From Corallococcus soli (GTDB lineage: Bacteria > Myxococcota > Myxococcia > Myxococcales > Myxococcaceae): 64,000 bases of DNA. Below, one piece after another: positions 32,831 to 42,087 of the stretch. Location of the stretch: positions 372,001 to 436,000 of the forward strand of contig NZ_JAAIYO010000002.1 in assembly GCF_014930455.1 (NCBI RefSeq), given 5' to 3'. The translations under genes and the position numbers were made by a program. Each line of letters opens with the position of its first letter. Within the stretch, counting starts at the first letter, position 1. The notes below the pieces were generated by a model. The model was not told the DNA's origin, ran no database searches, and was given only the letters and a program-made list of their open reading frames with translations.

Positions 32831-34897
32831 ATGGACCTTTCGAAGCTCAATCCTCCACAGCGTGAGGCCGTGCTGACGACCGAGGGTCCCCTGCTCGTCC
32901 TGGCGGGAGCCGGCAGCGGCAAGACGCGGGTCATCACCCACCGCATCGTCCACCTGCTCAACGAGCGGCCGGGCCACCTGCTGGCCCGCAACATCCTGGC
33001 CGTCACCTTCACCAACAAGGCCGCCACGGAGATGAAGGAGCGGCTGGTCCACATGGCCGGCCCGCGCGCCCAGGGCGTCCTCGTCTGCACCTTCCACGCG
33101 TTCGGCGCGGAGGTGCTGCGCGAGGACATCCACCGGCTGGGGTGGCCCCGGAAGTTCGCCATCGCGGACATGGGCGACCAGCTGGCCATCATCCGCCGCG
33201 CCATGCGCGAGAAGCGCATCGACGACCGCGCCTTCGACGTGCGCAAGGTCCTCACCCTCATCTCCAAGGCGAAGAACTCCGGAGAGGTGCCGCAGCCCAA
33301 GGGCGAGGGGATGGGGGACGACTACGACCTCATCACCGCCATGGTGTTCGCGGACTACCAGCTCGCGCTCAAGGCGCAGGGCTCCGTGGACTTCGACGAC
33401 CTGCTGGTGCTGCCCGCGCGGCTCCTGCGCGAGCACCCGGACCTGCACCGCAAGTACACGCAGCGCTTCCGCTACCTGCTGGTGGACGAGTTCCAGGACA
33501 CCAACCACGCCCAGCTGGATCTGCTCAAGCTGCTCGCGGGCGAGTCGCGCAACGTGTGCGCGGTGGGTGACGACGACCAGTGCATCTACTCCTGGAGAGG
33601 CGCGGAGGTGCGCAACATCCTGGACTTCGAGCGGCACTTCCCGGGCGGCAAGGAGGTGCGGCTGGAGCAGAACTACCGCTCGTCACAGCGGGTGCTGGAC
33701 GCCGCCAACGCCGTCATCGCGAAGAACCCCGAGCGCAAGGACAAGCGCATGTGGACCGACCGCCGGGGCGGCGAGCTGGTCAAGGTGGTGGCCTGTCCGA
33801 ACGACGAGGAGGAGGCCCGCTTCGTCGCGCACGAAATCCAGAAGCACATCTCCCAGGGCATCCCCGCGGACGACATCGCGGTGCTCTACCGCACCAACGG
33901 CCAGTCGCGCCCGGTGGAGGAGATGCTGCGTGAGAAGAACATCCCCTACGAAGTGGTGGGCGGCAGCGAGTTCTTCGACCGCAGCGAGGTGAAGGACGTC
34001 ATCGCGTACTTCAAGGTGCTGGCCAACCGGCTGGATGAGATCAGCCTCATGCGCATCGTCAACGTGCCGGCGCGAGGCATCGGCGACGTGACCATGGAGC
34101 GGCTGCACGCGCACTCGCGCGCGGAGGGCGTGACGCTCTGGACGTCCATGCGCCGCGCGGACACCTACGAGGACCTGCCGGCCGGCGCGGGCGGCAAAGT
34201 GCTGGAGTTCGTGGAGATGGTGGAGCGCTACCGCGACGCCTTCTCCCAGGCCCCGCGCCTGTCGGAGGCGACGCAGAAGCTCCTGGAGGAGATCGGCTTC
34301 CGGGAGGCCACCCGGGCGAAGGCCGTCTCCGGCACCGCCGCGGACAAGAAGCTCAAGAGCGTGGACCACGTGCTCGCGTCGCTGGAGAAGTTCGAGAAGC
34401 GCGAGGGCCCCAAGGCCAGCCTCCTCACGTACCTGAACCGCCTCAGCCTGGACACGCGCCAGGAGGAGGAGGAGATCCCCGGCCAGAACCGCCGCGTGAC
34501 GCTCATGTCCCTGCACGCCTCCAAGGGCCTGGAGTACCGGCTCGTCTTCTTCCTGGGCATGGAGGAGGACCTGATGCCCCACGGCGGCATGCAGGGCGAG
34601 GCGCAGAACCTGGAGGAGGAGCGCCGCCTCTGCTACGTGGGCATCACCCGCGCCAAGGAGCTGCTGTACCTCACGCGCTCCACGGTCCGCGTGAAGCGCG
34701 GCAAGGAGGTGCCCCGCACGCCCTCGCGCTTCCTGGAGGATCTGCCCCCGGACGCCTTCGAGAACGTCGACATGGACGCGCCGCGTCAGGGCCCTCCGGA
34801 CGAGAAGGAGAAGAACTTCTTCGCCAACCTGAAGGAGCGGTTCAAGAAGCCCACGCCTGGCGGGCCCGGCCCGGGGACGCCCGGCCGGGCGCCCTAG
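32831..34897 (+). CDS. UvrD/Rep-family superfamily 1 DNA helicase (Rep-like)
   Basis: 688 residues. Motif I LAGAGSGKTRV, Ia VTFTNKAATEM, II LVDEFQDTN, III VGDDDQCIYSWRGA, IV LEQNYRSS, V LMSLHASKGLEY and VI LCYVGITRAKE are all present, so it is an active 3'-5' helicase. Domain detail (DMGDQLAIIRR, SVDFDDLLVLPARLL, EFFDRSEVKDVIAYF) is closer to Rep than to UvrD/PcrA as I remember them, and suggests fork-associated protein displacement. The C-terminus is a charged, Gly/Pro-rich tail, not a UvrD Tudor domain. It diverges from the lipoprotein gene with 34 bases between start codons. Confidence 0.92.
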   Translation: MDLSKLNPPQREAVLTTEGPLLVLAGAGSGKTRVITHRIVHLLNERPGHLLARNILAVTFTNKAATEMKERLVHMAGPRAQGVLVCTFHAFGAEVLREDIHRLGWPRKFAIADMGDQLAIIRRAMREKRIDDRAFDVRKVLTLISKAKNSGEVPQPKGEGMGDDYDLITAMVFADYQLALKAQGSVDFDDLLVLPARLLREHPDLHRKYTQRFRYLLVDEFQDTNHAQLDLLKLLAGESRNVCAVGDDDQCIYSWRGAEVRNILDFERHFPGGKEVRLEQNYRSSQRVLDAANAVIAKNPERKDKRMWTDRRGGELVKVVACPNDEEEARFVAHEIQKHISQGIPADDIAVLYRTNGQSRPVEEMLREKNIPYEVVGGSEFFDRSEVKDVIAYFKVLANRLDEISLMRIVNVPARGIGDVTMERLHAHSRAEGVTLWTSMRRADTYEDLPAGAGGKVLEFVEMVERYRDAFSQAPRLSEATQKLLEEIGFREATRAKAVSGTAADKKLKSVDHVLASLEKFEKREGPKASLLTYLNRLSLDTRQEEEEIPGQNRRVTLMSLHASKGLEYRLVFFLGMEEDLMPHGGMQGEAQNLEEERRLCYVGITRAKELLYLTRSTVRVKRGKEVPRTPSRFLEDLPPDAFENVDMDAPRQGPPDEKEKNFFANLKERFKKPTPGGPGPGTPGRAP

Positions 34898-34930
34898 GCG
34901 GCCGGATTTCCAGGCCCCGTGCGCCCGACC

Positions 34931-34959
34931 TTGACTTGATCCCAGGGTCCCGCTAGGAG
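34931..34959 (+). promoter_or_regulatory. Sigma-70-type promoter of rplM-rpsI
   Basis: TTGACT (34931-34936), 17-bp spacer, TAGGAG (34954-34959). The -35 is near-consensus. It lies about 115 bases before rplM, leaving a leader long enough for a regulatory structure, which I cannot define. Confidence 0.6.
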
Positions 34960-35076
34960 GTTCGGCCTTTCCGGGCTTCTGTCGGAGTTTTGGCGGAGGA
35001 CCCGCGGTTGGTTTCGCACGAGCACGCGGCCCCTGGCATGCACCTGGGTGCCGCGCCGAAGTTTGGAGTGCACGAA

Positions 35077-35523
35077 ATGTCGCAGAAGACCTACAGCGCC
35101 AAGGCCGCGGACATCAAGCGCCAGTGGCACGTCATCGACGTGTCCGACAAGGTGCTTGGCCGCGCCGCCAGTCAGATTGCTACCCTGCTGAAGGGCAAGC
35201 ACAAGCCGACGTACACCCCGTCCATCGACACGGGCGACCACGTGATCGTCATCAACGCCGACAAGGTGAAGGTGACGGGCACGAAGGAGACCGACAAGCT
35301 CTACTACCGGCACCCGTACGCCGGTTTCCCGGGCGCCCTGAAGATCACCAACCTGCAGAAGCTCCGCGCCAAGCACCCCGAGGACGTGATCCTCAATGCG
35401 GTGCGTCGCATGCTTCCGCGCAGCGCCCTGGGCCGTCAGATGATGACCAAGCTCAAGGTGTATGCCGGTGATACCCATCCGCACACCGCCCAGAAGCCGG
35501 TGGCGTACAAGGTCGAGGCGTAA
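35077..35523 (+). CDS. rplM: 50S ribosomal protein L13
   Basis: 148 residues. It binds 23S rRNA early in 50S assembly. The sequence carries QWHVIDVSDKVLGRAASQIA, LLKGKHKPTYTPSIDTGDHV and AVRRMLPRSALGRQMMTKLKVY in the normal order. The ATG at 35077 is preceded by GGAG; in-frame ATGs upstream would add a leader not found in L13. rpsI follows after 9 bases, the widely conserved L13-S9 operon. Confidence 0.98.
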   Translation: MSQKTYSAKAADIKRQWHVIDVSDKVLGRAASQIATLLKGKHKPTYTPSIDTGDHVIVINADKVKVTGTKETDKLYYRHPYAGFPGALKITNLQKLRAKHPEDVILNAVRRMLPRSALGRQMMTKLKVYAGDTHPHTAQKPVAYKVEA

Positions 35524-35532
35524 GGAACAGCC

Positions 35533-35934
35533 ATGGCGATCAATCCCGAACTCGGTTTCTACGCCACCGGCCGCCGCAAGGAGGCCACCGCTCGAGTGTG
35601 GCTGCGTCCTGGCAATGGCCTCGTGGTCATCAACGGCCGCGACATCAATGAGTACTTCGGCCGTGAGACGTCGAAGATGGTGCTCAACCAGCCGCTGGAG
35701 ATCCTGGAGCAGAAGGGCAAGCTCGACGTCACGGTCAACGTGCGCGGCGGCGGCCTCTCTGGTCAGGCCGGTGCCATCCGTCACGGCATCGCGCGCGCGC
35801 TGTGCGCCTTCAACCCGGAGTTCCGTCCGGCGCTGAAGAAGGCCGGCTTCCTCACCCGCGATGCTCGCGCGGTCGAGCGCAAGAAGTACGGCCAGCCCGG
35901 CGCCCGTCGTCGGTTCCAGTTCTCCAAGCGCTAG
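35533..35934 (+). CDS. rpsI: 30S ribosomal protein S9
   Basis: 133 residues. [46 protein letters not shown] and the basic C-terminal tail [10 protein letters not shown], which reaches the P-site tRNA, are all typical. The tail ends in the conserved SKR. It follows rplM closely, and a clear hairpin lies downstream. Confidence 0.98.
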   Translation: MAINPELGFYATGRRKEATARVWLRPGNGLVVINGRDINEYFGRETSKMVLNQPLEILEQKGKLDVTVNVRGGGLSGQAGAIRHGIARALCAFNPEFRPALKKAGFLTRDARAVERKKYGQPGARRRFQFSKR

Positions 35935-35964
35935 TCCGCTTGCCGGCTCGCTGGAGCCGCTCCA

Positions 35965-36003
35965 CGGCGGGGGTCCTCTTCGGGACCTCCGCCGTTGTGC
36001 TTT
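35965..36003 (+). terminator. Rho-independent terminator of rplM-rpsI
   Basis: A 12-bp stem, CGGCGGGGGTCC (35965-35976) with GGACCTCCGCCG (35983-35994, one G-T pair), closes a TCTTCG loop and is followed by TTGTGCTTT. Confidence 0.8.
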
Positions 36004-36065
36004 GCGGGGTGCTCCACGCCCCGTCGCGGTCCGCGCGGGCGTTCTGCTAGCATCCGGGCCCTCCC

Positions 36066-37475
36066 ATGGAACTCAACGAAATCCTGCAGATCGCCCTGCG
36101 CGGCGGTGCCTCCGACATCCACTTGAAGGCGGGCCTGCCGCCCATGTTCCGCGTGGACGGTTCGTTGGTGCCGCTCAAGGACGGCCGCCGCCTGCCCCCG
36201 GAGGAGGTGGCGCGCATGGCGTTCGGCATCATGAACGAGTTCCAGAAGGAGAAGTTCAAGGTCAGCAACGAGGTGGACCTGGCGTACGGAGTCCCCGGCC
36301 TGGGCCGCTTCCGCGTGAACGTCTTCCAGCAGCGCGGCACGGTGGGCGCCGTGCTCCGCGTCATCCCCTTCAAGGTGATGACGATGAAGGACCTGCTGCT
36401 GCCCCCGGTGCTGGAGAAGGTGTGCGGCGAGGAGCGCGGCCTGGTGCTGGTGACGGGCACCACGGGCTCCGGCAAGTCCACGACGTTGGCGGCGATGATC
36501 GACTTCATCAACTCCAATGAGACGAACCACATCATGACCATCGAGGACCCCATCGAGTTCCTCATCCGCGACAAGCGCTCCATCGTGAACCAGCGCGAAG
36601 TGGGTGTGGACACGATGAGCTTCTCGCAGGCCCTCAAGAGCGCGCTGCGCCAGGACCCGGACGTCATCCTGGTGGGCGAAATGCGCGACCACGAGACCAT
36701 CGAAACCGCGCTCCACGCCGCGGAGACGGGCCACCTCGTGATGTCCACGCTGCACACGCTGGACGCGACGGAGACCGTCAACCGCATCGTGTCCGCCTTC
36801 CCCCCGCACCAGCAGAAGCAGGTGCGCCTGCAGCTCTCCAGCGTGCTGCGCGGCGTGGTGAGCCAGCGGCTCGTCCCGCGCGCGGACGGCAAGGGCCGCG
36901 TGGCGGCGGTGGAGGTGCTGCGCGTCACCACGCGCGTGCGGGAGCTCATCGAGGACAAGGACCGCACCAAGGAGATCCACGACGCCATCGCGCAGGGCAC
37001 GGACTCCTACGGCATGCAGACCTTCGACCAGTCGTTGATGGGGCTCGTGCGCAACGGGCTCGTCACCTACGACGAAGCCCACCGCCAAGCGAGCAACCCG
37101 GACGACTTCGCGCTGCGCTTCTCCGGTATCAGCGGCACGTCCGACTCGAAGTGGGACAACTTCGACGCCAAGGCCGGCGAGGAGCGTCCCATCCCGGGCT
37201 CGGCGTCCTTCGCCCAGAAGGGCGCGCCCGCCCAGGCCCAGGCCCCCGCGGCGCCGCCCGCCCAGGCCCAGCGTCCCGGGGCGCCCATGGCCGGCCGGCC
37301 CATGACGCCGCCGCCCGGCGTGGCGGCCCCGCGTCCTCCGGGGACGCCTCCGCCCGGCGTGGTCCAGGGCCGGCCCATGCCTCCGCAGGCCGCCCGTCCT
37401 CCCGCGCCCGCCCCGGTGCCCGCGCCCGCTCCGGCGGCCGGGGGCGACGACGACTTCCAGATTGAACGCTTCTGA
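36066..37475 (+). CDS. PilT-family ATPase with Pro/Ala-rich C-terminal tail
   Basis: 469 residues; PilT is usually about 345-375. Residues 1-350 have the PAS-like N-domain and the RecA-like core: GASDIHLKAGLPP, Walker A GTTGSGKST (near 131), the Asp box TIEDPIEFL, Walker B DPDVILVGEMRD and the His box STLHTLDA. The AIRNLIRE motif needed for retraction in characterised PilT is replaced by RVRELIED. Residues 365-460 are low-complexity Ala/Pro/Gln/Gly, ending in an acidic patch and DFQIERF. No pilin or assembly gene is near, so this is a paralogue outside the pil cluster, with a possibly different cargo. Confidence 0.88.
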   Translation: MELNEILQIALRGGASDIHLKAGLPPMFRVDGSLVPLKDGRRLPPEEVARMAFGIMNEFQKEKFKVSNEVDLAYGVPGLGRFRVNVFQQRGTVGAVLRVIPFKVMTMKDLLLPPVLEKVCGEERGLVLVTGTTGSGKSTTLAAMIDFINSNETNHIMTIEDPIEFLIRDKRSIVNQREVGVDTMSFSQALKSALRQDPDVILVGEMRDHETIETALHAAETGHLVMSTLHTLDATETVNRIVSAFPPHQQKQVRLQLSSVLRGVVSQRLVPRADGKGRVAAVEVLRVTTRVRELIEDKDRTKEIHDAIAQGTDSYGMQTFDQSLMGLVRNGLVTYDEAHRQASNPDDFALRFSGISGTSDSKWDNFDAKAGEERPIPGSASFAQKGAPAQAQAPAAPPAQAQRPGAPMAGRPMTPPPGVAAPRPPGTPPPGVVQGRPMPPQAARPPAPAPVPAPAPAAGGDDDFQIERF

Positions 37476-37494
37476 CGCGCCCGTCGGCGGCCCG

Positions 37495-37519
37495 CCTCCT
37501 CCCGGAAGGGGAGGGGAGG
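37495..37519 (+). terminator. Hairpin between the PilT paralogue and a converging gene
   Basis: CCTCCTCCC (37495-37503) can pair with GGGGAGGGGAGG (37508-37519) with one bulge. No T tract. Confidence 0.45.
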
Positions 37520-37568
37520 GCTGCCCGGCAGGCGTCGTCACCCCGCTTCAGCGCGGCGGGAGCCCGGC

Positions 37569-38306
37569 TCAGGCGTCGTCATCGCCCAGCTGCGCGCGCA
37601 GCCGGGTGAGGCGCAGCGGGCCCACCAGTCCCTGGTGCGCCAGGGTCTGCAACAGCGACACGGTGGCGCGCACGCGCGCGTCCTGCTCCTCGTCGGACGC
37701 CTGCACGACCTCGTTGTCGAGCAGCGTCTCCAGGTGCTCCGGGTTGATGGACGTGGGGCCCTCGGACCACGCGATTTCAAACAGGGCCCGGGCGATGTGC
37801 TCGCGCGCCTTGCGGTCCGCGTCGTTCTCCGACGCCTTGATGAACGCGAGGAACAGCGCGTCCACGGACTCCTTGGACAGCGCGGCCAGCGCCGGCACCT
37901 CGCCCAGCGACTCCTTCACGTAGTCGGCGTCGAAGGTGTCCACCTCCTGCTCGTACCCGAACGCCTCCTCCAGGAGGATGGATGCGACGAAGGCGTCTGT
38001 CTCCTCGTCGCTCGCGCCCTCCTCCTTCAGGGCCTCGCGCGCCTTCTGGGTGGCGGAGGTGAGGGCCGGGTCCTCCGCCAGGGCGCGCGCGGCGGCGTGC
38101 GCGGCCAGCAGCACCAGCGAGGCCTGGGCGTCGGAGGACAGCGCGCGGCCGCTCACGCCCTGCAGCATCGCGCGCTGCTTGGGGTTCGCGTCGGCGGCGG
38201 CCGCGAAGTGCTGCTCCTCGGGAGTCAGCGGTTCACCCGCCTTCTCCTTGCGAAGCGTCTCCTTGGCGGCATCGGCGGTGAGGAAGCGGGCGAGGACGGG
38301 GTGCAT
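37569..38306 (-). CDS. Acidic helical protein of unknown function
   Basis: 245 residues, rich in Glu, Asp and Ala, almost all helix, with no Cys, signal peptide or membrane segment. Segments such as MHPVLARFLTADAAKETLRK and DEETDAFVASILLEEAFGYEQE suggest a soluble scaffold or adaptor. No family is recognised. The ATG at 38306 precedes the first hydrophobic helix. It diverges from recX by 35 bases. Confidence 0.7.
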   Translation of the reverse strand: MHPVLARFLTADAAKETLRKEKAGEPLTPEEQHFAAAADANPKQRAMLQGVSGRALSSDAQASLVLLAAHAAARALAEDPALTSATQKAREALKEEGASDEETDAFVASILLEEAFGYEQEVDTFDADYVKESLGEVPALAALSKESVDALFLAFIKASENDADRKAREHIARALFEIAWSEGPTSINPEHLETLLDNEVVQASDEEQDARVRATVSLLQTLAHQGLVGPLRLTRLRAQLGDDDA

Positions 38307-38341
38307 GGCGGGGCCTGTTACCACATGGTAGGGACTCCGCG

Positions 38342-38848
38342 ATGGTTGAGGAGCCCGAAGGTCCGGAGGCTGTCCAGCGCGCCACCGACGCCTGTCTGCG
38401 CCTGCTCTCGGTGCGCGCCCGGAGCCGCCACGAACTGACGCTCGCCCTGGAGCGCAAGGGCTACCCCGGCCCCGTGCGCGACCAGGTGCTCGCCCGGCTC
38501 TCCGAATGGGGCTACCTGGACGACGCGAAGTTCGCCCGCGACCGCGCCACGTCCCTGCTGGGCAAGGGGAAGCTGGGGCCGCGCGCCGTCCTCCAGCGGC
38601 TCCAGGCGCACGGCCTGGAGGGCGCCGTGGCCCGGCAGGCGCTGGCGTCCGCGAAGGACGCGGTGGGCTTCGACGCGCTGGAGGCCGCCCGGCAGGTGCT
38701 GGAGAAGCGGCGCCTGGCGGGCCGCCCGCTGGACGCGAAGGAGCAGGCGCGCGCGGGGCGGCTCCTGCTCAGCCGGGGTTTCGCGCCCGACATCGTGACC
38801 CGTCTGGTGGGTGAACCTTCGCTGGACCCCTCCGGGCAGGACGAATAG
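38342..38848 (+). CDS. recX: Recombination regulator RecX
   Basis: 168 residues. RecX modulates RecA filaments. The three-helix repeats are visible: SRHELTLALERKGYPGPVRDQVL, WGYLDDAKFARDRA (the conserved G-Y/L-D-D-x-x-F/Y-A) and GPRAVLQRLQAHGL, then the third repeat with LLLSRGFAPDIVTRLV. recA is not in the window. bamD follows after 12 bases. Confidence 0.9.
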   Translation: MVEEPEGPEAVQRATDACLRLLSVRARSRHELTLALERKGYPGPVRDQVLARLSEWGYLDDAKFARDRATSLLGKGKLGPRAVLQRLQAHGLEGAVARQALASAKDAVGFDALEAARQVLEKRRLAGRPLDAKEQARAGRLLLSRGFAPDIVTRLVGEPSLDPSGQDE

Positions 38849-38860
38849 TTTGGGGGCGTG

Positions 38861-39631
38861 ATGCGCTCTGTCGTCCTGTGTGTGACCGTCCTCTTGCTCT
38901 CCGGCTGCGCGGCCCTGTCCCAGGGGCCCGCCGGCGAGCCCAACTACGCCGGCCAGGCCATGGAGAACCTGGCGCTGGGCGATGCCGCGATGGAGGACAA
39001 GGACTTCCTCAAGGCGGAGAAGTACTTCGACCACGTCCGCGCCAAGTACCCCTACCTGGAGGCGGCCCGTGAAGCGGAGCTGAAGCTGGGGGACCTGGAC
39101 TTCGCCCGGGAGATGTACCCGGAGGCGCGGGAGAAGTTCGACTCCTTCATCAAGCTGCACCCCACGCACCCCAAGGTGGACTACGCCGCCTACCGCGCGG
39201 CCCTGTCCTACGTGGAGGAGTTCCCCTCGGAGTTCTTCGCCCTGCCGCCTTCGTACGAGAAGGAGCAGAAGCCCATGTACGACGCGCTCCGGGCGATGAA
39301 CGCCTTCCTGCGCCAGTACCCGCAGTCGCAGTACGCCACGGACGCGAAGGTGCACGCGGACGACGCCCGCTTCCGGCTGGCCCGGCACGAGCTGTACGTC
39401 GCGTCCTTCTACGCCCGGCGCGAGCGCTGGAAGGCCGTGGCCCAGCGCCTGGAGGGGCTGCTCAAGGACTACCCGGGCACGACGCTGGAAGAGGAGGCCC
39501 TCTTCAAGCTGCACGAGGCCTACGGGAAGCTCAACGACCCGCAGCGCGCCCAGGACACGCTGCGCCAGGTCATCAAGCGCCTGCCGGGCACCCCCGCCGC
39601 CGAGCGCGCCCAGAAGATGCTGGGGTCGTGA
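38861..39631 (+). CDS. bamD: Outer membrane assembly lipoprotein BamD
   Basis: 256 residues, normal for BamD. The signal peptide ends at LLSGCAA (lipobox). Five TPR-like units follow: AMEDKDFLKAEKYFDHVRAKYP, AELKLGDLDFAREMYPEARE, FDSFIKLHPTHPKVDYAAYR, the long unit around FLRQYPQSQYA, and RLEGLLKDYPGTTLEEEA. BamD is the essential lipoprotein partner of BamA. A GTG one codon upstream (38858) is the alternative start. The next gene overlaps its stop as GTGA. Confidence 0.92.
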   Translation: MRSVVLCVTVLLLSGCAALSQGPAGEPNYAGQAMENLALGDAAMEDKDFLKAEKYFDHVRAKYPYLEAAREAELKLGDLDFAREMYPEAREKFDSFIKLHPTHPKVDYAAYRAALSYVEEFPSEFFALPPSYEKEQKPMYDALRAMNAFLRQYPQSQYATDAKVHADDARFRLARHELYVASFYARRERWKAVAQRLEGLLKDYPGTTLEEEALFKLHEAYGKLNDPQRAQDTLRQVIKRLPGTPAAERAQKMLGS

Positions 39632-40332
39632 GGCGGCTGGAGGACTGGGGGCGGCTGGGCGGCATCGTCATCGCCCTGCTCGCTGGGGTTGCCGCCGTGG
39701 CGTTCCTGGGGCCGCGCCTCCTGGGCATCGCGGCGGGACCCGAGGCGGAGGTCGTCACCTCGCTCAAGGAGTCCGAACACGACGGCGTGTCGCTGTCCGT
39801 GCCCGGCTCCGCGCTCCCGCTCGTCTCCCAGAAGCTCCAGTACGCCCGCATCTCCGTGTCGGTGGCGCCGGACGGCCGCCGGGCGGAGGCCGCCGCGACG
39901 CTGGACTTCGAGGGGACGCTGGGCACCACCGTCGTCAGCACCGCCGGGGTGGAGCTCGTGCCCTTCTCGCGCGAATCCGGGCGCTGGAAGCCCACGCCCT
40001 CGGAGGCGCCCCGGCTGGTGGCGGTGGTGGCGGCGCTGGAGGCGCGGCGGCGCGCCCTGGAGCTGGGAATGCCAGAGGCCCTGACGCGGCTGATGGCCCC
40101 GGGCGGCGACGGCAGGGTGGGCCGGGCGTGGGAGGAGATGGCCCCCTTGCGCAAGCGGCGCCTGCGGGTGGAGGCGTGGTACGTGCGGCTGGAGCGCGAC
40201 GAAGCCGTCGTCACCGAGCACTACCGGGTGGAGGGGGATCTCCCGTCTCGACCGGTGGACACCCGGGGGGAGCGCCAGCTTTTGCTTGTGCGGCAGGGCG
40301 ATCAATTCTTGTTTTCGCCCAGCCTCATGTAG
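39628..40332 (+). CDS. Membrane-anchored protein of unknown function
   Basis: 234 residues. One transmembrane segment near the N-terminus (GGIVIALLAGVAAVAFLG) places the rest outside the cytoplasm. The exported part is beta-rich (ARISVSVAPDGRRAEAAATLDF, LRVEAWYVRLERDEAVVTEHY) without a recognised family. The GTG start overlaps the bamD stop (GTGA), so the two are translationally coupled and may share an envelope role. Confidence 0.75.
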   Translation: MRRLEDWGRLGGIVIALLAGVAAVAFLGPRLLGIAAGPEAEVVTSLKESEHDGVSLSVPGSALPLVSQKLQYARISVSVAPDGRRAEAAATLDFEGTLGTTVVSTAGVELVPFSRESGRWKPTPSEAPRLVAVVAALEARRRALELGMPEALTRLMAPGGDGRVGRAWEEMAPLRKRRLRVEAWYVRLERDEAVVTEHYRVEGDLPSRPVDTRGERQLLLVRQGDQFLFSPSLM

Positions 40333-40370
40333 GCTACCCGCGGAGGAAGGGGCCCGCGCGGGGCCGAGTC

Positions 40371-41093
40371 ATGGAAGAAGCCCTCAAGCAGCTACTGACC
40401 CTCGGGCGCGGCTCCTTCGAGAAGAAGCAGTACGCCCAGGCCGAGCAGTACCTGACGAAGGTGGTCGAGCAGAACCCGACCTTCGCCGACGTCTACAACA
40501 TGCTCGGCATCATCTACCACGACCAGGGCCAGTTCGCCCGGGCGCAGCGCGCCTTTGAGTCCGCGCTGCGGCTCAACCCCGCGTACACAGAGGCCGCCCT
40601 CAACCTGGCGGTCATCTACAACGACATGGGGAAGTACGCGGAGGCGAAGGAGGTCTACCAGGCCGCCTTGTCCCGCCAGAAGGGCGCCCCCGGCGAGCTG
40701 GATCCGTACGTCATGAAGAAGGTGGCCAACATGTACGCCGACATCGGCGACGTGTTCGCCTCCAGCGGCGTGTGGGCCAAGGCGATTGAGGAGTACCGCC
40801 GCGCGCTGGCGCACTTCCCGGAGTTCGTGGACATCCGCCTCAAGCTGGGCAACGCCCTGCGGGATGCCGGGGACAACGCGGCCGCGCTCTCCGAGTACGA
40901 GCAGGTCATCGCGCAGAATCCGTCGTACATTCCTGGACGGATCAACTATGGAATCGCACTGTACTCGGCGGGACGCCGTGACGAGGCGGTGAAGGTCTGG
41001 GAAGACGTGCTCGTGCGCAGCCCCGGCAACAAGAGCGCGCAGATGTACCTGAACCTGGTGAAGGACCCGGGGAAGGCGGAAGTGACGGGTTGA
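40371..41093 (+). CDS. Tetratricopeptide repeat protein
   Basis: 240 residues, no signal peptide. TPR motifs occupy nearly all of it (GSFEKKQYAQAEQYLTKVVEQ, MLGIIYHDQGQFARAQRAF, AVIYNDMGKYAEAKEVYQAAL, DVFASSGVWAKAIEEYRRAL, YGIALYSAGRRDEAVKVWEDVL). It is a cytoplasmic interaction scaffold; partners are unknown, but the FHA-DUF4388 protein 37 bases downstream is a candidate. The ATG at 40371 has only a distant purine-rich site. Confidence 0.88.
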   Translation: MEEALKQLLTLGRGSFEKKQYAQAEQYLTKVVEQNPTFADVYNMLGIIYHDQGQFARAQRAFESALRLNPAYTEAALNLAVIYNDMGKYAEAKEVYQAALSRQKGAPGELDPYVMKKVANMYADIGDVFASSGVWAKAIEEYRRALAHFPEFVDIRLKLGNALRDAGDNAAALSEYEQVIAQNPSYIPGRINYGIALYSAGRRDEAVKVWEDVLVRSPGNKSAQMYLNLVKDPGKAEVTG

Positions 41094-41130
41094 GCACCAT
41101 GGCAACTTCCATCATCGAGGTCGCGGCACC

Positions 41131-42075
41131 GTGAGCACTCCGAGCGGTACGGCGCAGTCGTTTGCCCTCAAGTTCATCTCCGGGAAGTACCAGGGCGGTG
41201 AGTTCCCGCTGAAGGCCGACAAGCAGATCGTCGTCGGACGGTCGAGCGAGTTGGACATGGTGCTCGTGGAGGACATGGTCTCGCGCAAGCACGCGAAGAT
41301 CCTGTTCTCCGACGGGAAGATCACCATCGAGGACCTGGGCTCCACCAACGGCACCTTCGTCAACGGCGAGAAGGTGAAGCAGGCCCGGCTCAAGGAGGGG
41401 GACCGCATCCTCATCGGCACCTCCATCCTCAAGCTCGTGCACCAGGGCGCGGAGAGCGCCGCCGTGGACGAGAGCGTGGTGAAGCAGAAGCTGGAGGAGG
41501 CCGCCGCCGCCCAGGCCGCGCGGACCACCAAGGCCAGCTCCATGACGGGGAAGATTGAAGAGATCCCCCTCCCGGACCTGCTCCAGCTCTTCCACACGTC
41601 GAAGAAGAACGGCGTGCTCGTGGTGAACAACGCCCACGAGGGCCGCATCTACCTGCGCCAGGGCCGCGTGTACTACGCGGTCATCGACGACAACCACAAC
41701 CTGGGTCCGCAGAAGAGCTTCAACCGCATCGTCACCTGGGAAGAGGGTGACTTCGAACTGCGCGCCGCGGACAGCCAGGAGTTCATGGTGGAGCTGGACT
41801 CCTCCACCGAAGCGCTCCTCATGGACGCGCTCCGGCAACTGGACGAGTTCAAGCGCCTGCAGCCGCAGCTGCCGCCCATGGCGACGGCGTTGAGGCTCGC
41901 GCAGCCGCTGACGCCGCCCCTCAAGGAGCTGACGCCGGAGCTGCTGGACGTGCTCCAGCTGGTGCACAACCACGGCTCGCTGGGCGGTGTGCTGGACCAC
42001 TCGGACGGCGACGACGTGCTCACGGCCGAATCCGTGGTGCAGCTCATGAAGCGCGACTACGTGCGCGCGGAGTAG
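41131..42075 (+). CDS. FHA and DUF4388 domain protein
   Basis: 314 residues. The FHA phosphothreonine-binding domain (25-105) has VVGRSSELDMVL, the VSRKHAKIL SxxH core and LGSTNGTFVNGEKV. A linker of about 30 residues leads to a DUF4388 domain (about 135-235; LLQLFHTSKKNGVLVV, GRIYLRQGRVYYAV), found in myxobacterial signalling proteins. A C-terminal helical part follows. It probably links Ser/Thr kinase signals to another partner. GTG start. It lies between a TPR gene and selD, with 12 bases to the latter. Confidence 0.9.
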   Translation: MSTPSGTAQSFALKFISGKYQGGEFPLKADKQIVVGRSSELDMVLVEDMVSRKHAKILFSDGKITIEDLGSTNGTFVNGEKVKQARLKEGDRILIGTSILKLVHQGAESAAVDESVVKQKLEEAAAAQAARTTKASSMTGKIEEIPLPDLLQLFHTSKKNGVLVVNNAHEGRIYLRQGRVYYAVIDDNHNLGPQKSFNRIVTWEEGDFELRAADSQEFMVELDSSTEALLMDALRQLDEFKRLQPQLPPMATALRLAQPLTPPLKELTPELLDVLQLVHNHGSLGGVLDHSDGDDVLTAESVVQLMKRDYVRAE

Positions 42076-42087
42076 GGCGGGGACACG

